Shown here piece after piece: positions 1-5,374 of a stretch of 24,962 bases of DNA. A model generated the notes under the pieces. That model made no database searches and had not been told where the DNA came from. It saw only the letters and a list, made by a program, of their open reading frames with translations. The first letter of the stretch is position 1, and each line of letters opens with the position of its first letter. Location of the stretch: positions 1-24,962 of the forward strand of contig JAITVE010000311.1 in assembly GCA_031285975.1 (NCBI GenBank), in the 5' to 3' direction. Source of the DNA: Candidatus Adiutrix sp. GTDB lineage: Bacteria; Desulfobacterota; Desulfarculia; Adiutricales; Adiutricaceae. The position numbers and the translations under genes are program-made.

Positions 1-87
1 GTTCTCGCTTTGGCCGGATTGGTGGGCGGCCAAAACGAGAACAACGCGGCCAGGGAGATGTACAAGTTGTTTATGGACTGCTCCTAA
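1..87 (+). CDS. C-terminal end of an unidentified protein (partial)
   Basis: An open frame enters from the left edge and ends with TAA at 85-87, giving 28 residues that finish with the residues YKLFMDCS. It converges on the minus-strand MCE gene, whose stop lies only 10 bases further on. Too little is visible to assign a function. The frame has no internal stop and sits exactly where the next gene is expected, but an open frame of this length can arise by chance. Confidence 0.35.
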   Translation, partial: VLALAGLVGGQNENNAAREMYKLFMDCS

Positions 88-97
88 GGGCAATGTT

Positions 98-1012
98 TTA
101 TCGCCCGCTGCGGGCGGGCACGGTCTGCGTTTCCGGCTCCGGGTTCTGGGGGAGGTTGCCGCGGATGAGGAAGTTGCGTTTGACGGATTCGAGGACTTGG
201 TTGGCGTTGTCGAGGCCGCGGCGGGCGTCGCGCATGGCTTCGGGGGCGCGGCGGGTGGTTTGTTCCACTTCGCGGGTGATGGCGCCGATGCGGCCCACAA
301 TGGGCGGGAGCGACTCGCCCAGAGAGCCGGAGACCGAGGAGAAATCGCCGGTGATGGCCTGAACGTCGGTCAGAATTTTTTCAATGACCCGGAAGGCCGC
401 GTCGCTGGCCACCAGTTGGCCCAGGGTGCCTTCGCCCCCGGCTACCGATGAGGTCACGCGGCGCACGTCGCTCAACATGCCCATGAAGGGCCCGGCCGGG
501 TCTTGCAGTTGGGCGGTGAGGCTGTCGATGTTGACCATGATGGCTTCGGCGCGGGCCAGCATCACGTCCAGCCGCAGGTCGCGGAAATAGTCTTCAATGC
601 TTTTGCGCTCCACCGCCGGGATTTGGCCGCCACGGGGGATGACCGTGGTTTTGGGGCTGCCGGGCAAGATGTCCACATATTCGCTGCCAATGAAGGTGGG
701 GCTGCCAATGGCCGCCACGCAGTCGGTTTTGATGCGGTCGGCGTATTCGGCCAGGATGGAGAGGTGAACCTTGACTTTGTTGTTGTCCGTCAGTTCCAGC
801 TTGGTCACCAGGCCGATGTCGGTGCGCCGCAGCTTGACTTTCACCCCCGGCGACAGGCCGTAGCCGTCGTTGTAGAGCGCGTAGTAGGAATAGTAGGAGC
901 GGAACCAGTCGCGGCCGCCGCCCACAATCACCGCCCCCAGGAAAATGAGCCCCAGACCGGCCAGGAAAAAGAGCCCGGCCAGTTTTTCTTTTCTGGTGTA
1001 GGGGGTCGGCAT
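98..1012 (-). CDS. MCE-domain (MlaD-like) phospholipid-transport substrate-binding protein
   Basis: The 304-residue protein has a short basic N-terminus (YTRKEK), one membrane anchor at about residues 11-31, and then an MCE domain at about 37-115 with typical motifs: YGLSPGVKVKLRR, IGLVTKLEL and GSPTFIGSEYVDILPG. The rest is a predicted helical and coiled-coil tail that becomes basic and Pro-rich at the end. MCE proteins of the MlaD type are held in the inner membrane and form rings that bind lipids moving between the inner and outer membranes. The usual partners, the permease MlaE and ATPase MlaF, are not in this window; they could lie elsewhere. It starts 5 bases after the diguanylate cyclase stop, so it is the last gene of the DUF1178-GGDEF-MCE operon. 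The family call is firm; the transported lipid is unknown. Confidence 0.85.
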   Translation of the reverse strand: MPTPYTRKEKLAGLFFLAGLGLIFLGAVIVGGGRDWFRSYYSYYALYNDGYGLSPGVKVKLRRTDIGLVTKLELTDNNKVKVHLSILAEYADRIKTDCVAAIGSPTFIGSEYVDILPGSPKTTVIPRGGQIPAVERKSIEDYFRDLRLDVMLARAEAIMVNIDSLTAQLQDPAGPFMGMLSDVRRVTSSVAGGEGTLGQLVASDAAFRVIEKILTDVQAITGDFSSVSGSLGESLPPIVGRIGAITREVEQTTRRAPEAMRDARRGLDNANQVLESVKRNFLIRGNLPQNPEPETQTVPARSGR

Positions 1013-1017
1013 GAACC

Positions 1018-2442
1018 TCAGGCCTGGGCTTCGCCGGAGCTGACCTGGTTGCGCCCGGCGCTTTTCGCCTGGTACATGGCCTGGTCGGCGCGGGCGAAAA
1101 ATTCCGCCGGGCCGTCGCCGGGCCGCAGCTCGGCCACGCCCACGGAAATGGTCACGGCCACGGTCAGTTCGTTATTTTTAAACAACTTGAATTCCACGGA
1201 GGTAATGCTTTTCCGCACCTTTTCCGCCACGCCGAGGGCGGCCTGGATGGTGACGTTGGGCATCAGGATGACGAATTCGTCGCCGCCGTAACGGAACACC
1301 AGGTCGTCGCTCCGCAGGGTTTCGCGGGTCAAGCGGGCCACATAGGCCAGCACCCGGTCGCCGGCCAGGTGGCCGTAAGCGTTGTTGAAATCGCGGAAAT
1401 AGTCAATGTCGAAAACCGCCAGGGCGCAGGTGCGCAGGCTACCGGAGCTCACCGCCTCCAGGGCTTTGACGATCTGGCTGTCGTAGGCCCGGCGGTTGTA
1501 GATGCCGGTTAAGGGGTCGCGCAGGGACACGGCCCGCAGATTTTCAATTTCCTGAATCATTTCAGAGCTTTGCTTGGTGAAGGCTTCATAGTCGCGGCGG
1601 CTTTTTTCCAGCTTCTGTTCTGCCTGAACCCGTACCGCGTCCAGGGTCTCCAGGCGGGTCTGATCCGCCGCTTTTTTGCGCTGCACGCAGTCGTTGAGTT
1701 TCATCACTTTTTCGGACAGGCGGCCGCACAGATGCTCCAGGTCGGCGGGGCCGTTTTCCACCATGGAGCCGATTTCGCGCAGGCCGGTTTCCATGGCCGT
1801 GGTGAAGCTCTGTTCGCTGGCCGTGAGGTGGGACTGGCTGGCGCTGACCGAGCCGATGAAGGCCTCTTCCGCGTTTTCCAGGTTTTTCAGAATTTCGCCG
1901 ATCTGCTTATAGGCGCGGGAGCGTTCCTCCCACAGGTCGTCACGGATTTTTATAATAAAATCCAACAGATTGCGGATAATATCTTCCAGCGGAGTATCAG
2001 TTTTGATAAGGGCGATCAGCCCCTGGGCCGCGTCGTCATACTGCTTGGGGCGGATGGAGGAAACCTGGTTGATGGCGGAAATCAGCAAATCGGCCAGGGG
2101 GGCGGTGATGAGGCACACCTCCTGGGCCGGGGCCGCTTTTTCTTCGCTGCGGACATCCAGGCCGCCGCCATCCCGGACTTCCAGGGAGCGGCCCTCCTTA
2201 ACTTCCAGGGAAGCGCCGCCGCCGCGCCGCCCGATTTCATCCACCACGTTGGAGAGGGCGTAGGCGCTGCGTTTCAGCGCGTCCGGCTCGATGACTTTGG
2301 ACGAGGCGATGAGGCGTTCCAACTCCTGCCGGGCCGCCTCAAAGGACGGGCCCCCGGCGGCCAGGATGTCGCCCAGGGACTCCAGCAGGTAGGTGGCGGA
2401 TTTTTCAAGCTCGATATTATTGAGATTCTCTTTGGCTGCCAT
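1018..2442 (-). CDS. GGDEF diguanylate cyclase with helical N-terminal region
   Basis: The 474-residue protein ends in a complete GGDEF domain (about residues 305-470). It opens with RDPLTGIYNRRAYD, continues with FDIDYFRDFNNAYGHLAGD, and has an intact GGDEF active site at residues 386-390. An RxxD inhibitory I-site (RSDD) lies five residues before the active site, so product feedback by c-di-GMP is expected. The enzyme makes c-di-GMP from two GTP. No membrane segment is apparent. The N-terminal 300 residues are mostly helical with a coiled coil just before the catalytic domain, and are probably a signal-input and dimerisation region. Residues 78-101 contain three 8-residue repeats (SLEVKEGR, SLEVRDGG, GLDVRSEE). 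The start has GAGGA about 10 bases upstream. It lies between the DUF1178 gene and the MCE gene in one operon. Confidence 0.93.
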   Translation of the reverse strand: MAAKENLNNIELEKSATYLLESLGDILAAGGPSFEAARQELERLIASSKVIEPDALKRSAYALSNVVDEIGRRGGGASLEVKEGRSLEVRDGGGLDVRSEEKAAPAQEVCLITAPLADLLISAINQVSSIRPKQYDDAAQGLIALIKTDTPLEDIIRNLLDFIIKIRDDLWEERSRAYKQIGEILKNLENAEEAFIGSVSASQSHLTASEQSFTTAMETGLREIGSMVENGPADLEHLCGRLSEKVMKLNDCVQRKKAADQTRLETLDAVRVQAEQKLEKSRRDYEAFTKQSSEMIQEIENLRAVSLRDPLTGIYNRRAYDSQIVKALEAVSSGSLRTCALAVFDIDYFRDFNNAYGHLAGDRVLAYVARLTRETLRSDDLVFRYGGDEFVILMPNVTIQAALGVAEKVRKSITSVEFKLFKNNELTVAVTISVGVAELRPGDGPAEFFARADQAMYQAKSAGRNQVSSGEAQA

Positions 2443-2464
2443 AGTGAATTCGTCCTCAAGGCCG

Positions 2465-2917
2465 TCAGTTGCCGCCCGGGGAGGTGTTTTTGCGGGAGAG
2501 CACGGGAAATTTAAAAAATTCGACCCCTTCTTTGCGGAGCATTTCGTCCTGCCCCTCGGTGGACATGCCCCGGATGTTGCGGCGCTCGCTCACGCCGTAG
2601 TGCATTTTCAGGGCTTCGTCCGCGAAACCGGCGCCCACGTCGTCGAACTCGCGGTCAAGCTTGTGGGAAAAATCCTCCCAGCGGCGCATGAATTCGCGGG
2701 CTTGCCCGGCGGCGGCTTCGGGCTGGGGCGCGGCCGGGGGTTCCGGGCGGCCGGACTTGACCAGGCCGAAGGTTGAGGGCAGGCGGCTGATATTTTCATC
2801 GGCGCAGATGGGGCAGGCGAGGAGTTTTTGTTCAAGCTGCGCGCTCAGGTCATCCAAGTCCTGAAACCAGCCTTCAAAGTGGTGGCCCTGGGAGCACATG
2901 AGATCGTAAATTACCAT
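2465..2917 (-). CDS. DUF1178 family protein
   Basis: The 150-residue protein matches DUF1178. It begins with MVIYDLMCSQGHHFEGWF, has a CPIC pair near residue 36, then STFGLVKSG, and ends with the family's conserved C-terminal segment (residues ~100-135, including KMHYGVSERRNIRGM and EGVEFFKFP). With Cys8, the CxxC pair suggests a small zinc-ribbon-like fold at the N-terminus. The middle (about residues 60-80) is Pro/Ala-rich. No biochemical role is established for the family as far as I know. It is the first gene of the operon with the diguanylate cyclase and MCE protein. Its start is preceded by only a weak Shine-Dalgarno sequence (CAGGT), but the family N-terminus supports it. Confidence 0.88.
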   Translation of the reverse strand: MVIYDLMCSQGHHFEGWFQDLDDLSAQLEQKLLACPICADENISRLPSTFGLVKSGRPEPPAAPQPEAAAGQAREFMRRWEDFSHKLDREFDDVGAGFADEALKMHYGVSERRNIRGMSTEGQDEMLRKEGVEFFKFPVLSRKNTSPGGN

Positions 2918-2967
2918 ACCTGCATCCGGCGTGAAATTCGTCCGGCGGAGCCGCGCAGACTTTTCTC

Positions 2968-2996
2968 ATGATAGTCGGATATGGGGCTATTGTCAA
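2968..2996 (-). promoter_or_regulatory. sigma70-type promoter of the DUF1178-GGDEF-MCE operon
   Basis: On the minus strand TTGACA (2991-2996) is followed after exactly 17 bases by TATCAT (2968-2973). This is a perfect -35 box and a good -10 box with ideal spacing. The predicted start of transcription is about 45 bases before the DUF1178 ATG. The promoter lies just downstream of the stop codon of the MocR-type gene on the same strand, so the operon can be transcribed independently of that gene. Confidence 0.7.
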
Positions 2997-3001
2997 TGTT
3001 C

Positions 3002-4444
3002 TTACCGACGCAGAAAATCCAGGCTCTTCCCACACTGGCGGCAGCAATCGCGTAATATCGCCGCCCCCCGGGACATTTCCGCCTCGCTCAAATGGGCGTA
3101 GCCCAGGATGACTTCGTGAGCGTGAGCCCCGTCCCGGCACAGGGAATATGATTCCACGGGAACGACTTTGAGGCCGCGCGCGTACAGCTCGCCCACAACG
3201 TTTTCAGTAAAGGCGACTCCCGGGAACCCCGCCACCAGATGCAAACCCGCCGCCTGCCCCCTGATTTCAACATGACCGCCAAAGTTCTGCGACAAACAGC
3301 GCATCATGTGCTCACGTTTGCGCTTATACAGCTTTTTCATCTTCCAGGTATGCCGCTCAAGCCCGCCGCTGTTGATGAAGGCGGCCAGGGTGTGCTGCGA
3401 GAGCGCATCCGTGTGCACGTCAGTGTACATCTTTTCCGGCCTCCAGGCTGCCAGCATTCCCTCCGGTATTATGGCGAAACCAAGGCGTATGGCCGGGGCG
3501 AGAATTTTGCTGAAGGAGCCGAGGTAAATCACCGTATCCGGGGCGAGCTCATACAGCGAACTGACGGGCGGCCCTTCATAGCGGAACTCGCTGTCGTAGT
3601 CGTCTTCAACAATAAAACATTCCGTCTCATGGGCGAAGCGGATCAGAGTCTGCCGCCGCTGCACAGGAAGGATGCCGCCCAAGGGATACTGATGCGACGG
3701 GGTAACGTAGACGAACGCGACAGGCTGCCCCGCCTCAAGGCCCGCAGGCAGAGCGGCGCAGTCCATGCCAGAGGCGTCGGCCCGTATTCCCCGGACAGTG
3801 TGCCCGGCCCTGGCCACAACTTCCACAAGCCCGCGATGCACGGGGTCTTCCACCAGCACCAGGGAATTTTCCCGGCGCAGCAGTTGGGAAACAAGCCGCA
3901 GCCCCTGCGTGGAGCCGGAAGTGATCATGATGCGCTCAGGCATCGCGCGAATTCCGCGAACCCGGAAAAGGTAGGCGCTAAGCGCCTCCCGCAATTCCCA
4001 AACCCCAGCCGGTTCACAATACCGAAACGCGGAGGCGGGCAGCGCCTCACAAACCCGCTGGTACAACCGGCCCCATTCCTTTCGCGGAAACACGTCCATA
4101 TCCGGCATCCCGGAACGGAAATTGATAACCCGCCCGTCCGCTGTTTTGGAGGAAGAGGCCGCAACGGCTATTTGCGTCGGCCTCGCGGACAAGGCGCTGG
4201 CGGCGATGCCCCCGGCCACAGTTGTTCCAGACCCACGCCTCGCTTCCAGATAGCCCTCGGCCAGGAGCTGCTCATAGGCTTCAAGCACGGTGTTGCGGGC
4301 CACCCCCAGTTCTTTGCTGAACGCCCGGCTGGAAGGGAGCTTTTCCCCAGCCGCAAGGCCGCCAGAGAGGATGAGCGCCTTGACGCGCTCATAAATCTGC
4401 CTGTTCAGCGGCAAGCCGCTTTCCGCTTTCAGTTCAAGCCACAT
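3002..4444 (-). CDS. MocR/PdxR-type GntR regulator with aminotransferase-like domain
   Basis: The protein of about 480 residues has an N-terminal GntR winged helix (residues ~2-76: LPLNRQIYERVKALIL, GEKLPSSRAFSKELGVARNTV, YLEARRGSGT). A fold-type I aminotransferase domain follows, with the PLP lysine in YLGSFSKILAPAIRLGF (Lys ~313) and the Asp-containing VEDDYDSEFRYEG segment. MocR regulators bind PLP or a PLP adduct and usually control a divergent neighbour. Here that neighbour is the B3/B4-domain gene. I chose ATG at 4444 because GTGGGG lies 4-5 bases upstream; a TTG four codons earlier is possible. The ligand is unknown, and a vitamin B6 or amino-acid-derived signal is only a family-level expectation. 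Confidence 0.9.
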   Translation of the reverse strand: MWLELKAESGLPLNRQIYERVKALILSGGLAAGEKLPSSRAFSKELGVARNTVLEAYEQLLAEGYLEARRGSGTTVAGGIAASALSARPTQIAVAASSSKTADGRVINFRSGMPDMDVFPRKEWGRLYQRVCEALPASAFRYCEPAGVWELREALSAYLFRVRGIRAMPERIMITSGSTQGLRLVSQLLRRENSLVLVEDPVHRGLVEVVARAGHTVRGIRADASGMDCAALPAGLEAGQPVAFVYVTPSHQYPLGGILPVQRRQTLIRFAHETECFIVEDDYDSEFRYEGPPVSSLYELAPDTVIYLGSFSKILAPAIRLGFAIIPEGMLAAWRPEKMYTDVHTDALSQHTLAAFINSGGLERHTWKMKKLYKRKREHMMRCLSQNFGGHVEIRGQAAGLHLVAGFPGVAFTENVVGELYARGLKVVPVESYSLCRDGAHAHEVILGYAHLSEAEMSRGAAILRDCCRQCGKSLDFLRR

Positions 4445-4454
4445 GAAGCCCCAC

Positions 4455-4515
4455 AAGTGGTATAGTTAAAATTTTGAAAAAGTGGCTCTTTTAAAACCAC
4501 TTCACATACTATACA
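4455..4515. promoter_or_regulatory. Divergent operator region between the MocR-type regulator and B3/B4 gene
   Basis: This AT-rich spacer contains AAGTGG at 4455-4460 and again at 4480-4485 (a direct repeat, 25 bases apart), with the inverted copy CCACTT at 4497-4502. Around these lie GTATAGT (4460-4466) and its inverse ACTATAC (4509-4515). MocR-family regulators typically bind direct repeats with a conserved spacing plus an inverted half-site near the promoter, and the arrangement fits. The ACTATAC and GTATAGT elements could serve as -10 regions for the two divergent genes. The binding role is inferred from position and symmetry. Confidence 0.55.
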
Positions 4516-4573
4516 GTCAGGCCCATGGGAGTGCAAGCCGTTCCTCACCAAAAACCTTATGGAGAAAGAATCA

Positions 4574-5245
4574 ATGCGTATAACACATGAAGCCGCGCAA
4601 AGGCACCCGGGGACAATTTTTGGGCTTATGGCCGTCACCGGCCTGAACACCCCGCCCGACCGGGCTGGCTGGCAGGCCCTGCGCGAGGAAGAAACCAGCG
4701 CTTTTCGCTCTGCCTGGGCGCTCTATGACCGGAAAAACGCCGTCTTGCGGCCGCCGCTCAATGCGTATGCCGGGTACTACAGGCAGTTCAAAAAGACATA
4801 TCCGGTTCTGCTGCAAATGGAATCTGTGCTGCTGAAGGGCAGAAGCATCCAATCTTCAAGCCTGGCTGTTGAAACCATGTTTATGGCGGAAGTCAAGCAT
4901 GGCCTGTTGGTGGCCGGGCACGACCTGGAAAAGCTCTCGGGCGGCTACACGCTGAACCTGGCCAGGGGCGGCGAAAATTTTACCATGGTTGCGGGCCAGG
5001 CGCGCACTTTGAAAACGGACGACCTGTATATGGCCGATGGAGACAGGATTCTTTCCAGTATTCTGGAAGGGCAGGATTATTACACCAGGCTGACGGAGCA
5101 CAGCGCGGGCGCGTTATATTGCGTGTATGGCGTTGGCGGCGTTACCGCCGCGCACATGGAAGACTTTTTTATGGATCTGGCCCGCTACACCCAGAGCGCT
5201 TTTCCCGCGGCTCAGGTAGAGGCCGGGCGGGTTTTTACAGCCTGA
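4574..5245 (+). CDS. B3/B4 tRNA-binding-domain protein (phenylalanyl-tRNA synthetase beta-like)
   Basis: The protein of about 223 residues resembles stand-alone B3/B4-domain proteins (COG3382), related to the editing-domain fold of the phenylalanyl-tRNA synthetase beta chain. Recognisable features are the helical N-terminus, the segment RPPLNAYAGYYRQFKKTYPVLLQ, a segment with SSLAVETMFMAEVKHGLLVAGHD, and a C-terminal ALYCVYGVGG strand. Such proteins may act on mischarged aminoacyl-tRNA or other aminoacyl compounds, but the function is not settled. I chose ATG 4574 because GGAGAAAG is correctly spaced upstream; an ATG at 4559 is in frame but has no such site. It is divergent from the MocR-type regulator and is probably its target. 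Confidence 0.75.
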   Translation: MRITHEAAQRHPGTIFGLMAVTGLNTPPDRAGWQALREEETSAFRSAWALYDRKNAVLRPPLNAYAGYYRQFKKTYPVLLQMESVLLKGRSIQSSSLAVETMFMAEVKHGLLVAGHDLEKLSGGYTLNLARGGENFTMVAGQARTLKTDDLYMADGDRILSSILEGQDYYTRLTEHSAGALYCVYGVGGVTAAHMEDFFMDLARYTQSAFPAAQVEAGRVFTA

Positions 5246-5280
5246 CGCCCGGCTATTATGTAACTGCAAACTGATGGTTT

Positions 5281-5320
5281 TGCCCGGCGGCACAGGCTTT
5301 GACGTGGTGCCGCCGGGGCA
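5281..5320. other. Imperfect hairpin between convergent genes
   Basis: TGCCCGGCGGCA (5281-5292) and TGCCGCCGGGGCA (5308-5320) are inverted and nearly perfect, with one extra base in the right arm and a 15-base loop. It lies between the ends of the B3/B4 gene and the large repeat-protein gene. No U-tract follows on either strand, so it is at best an atypical or bidirectional transcription end. Confidence 0.3.
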
Positions 5321-5374
5321 GATCACTCCCCTGCCCCAGCTTCCGTTTTTCAACCGCCGCCGAATTCGAAGCCA

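Noticed and set aside
102-116. Hairpin CGCCCG-CTG-CGGGCG at the end of the MCE gene as a terminator
   Set aside because: It lies before the stop codon inside the coding sequence and is not followed by a T-run on either strand.
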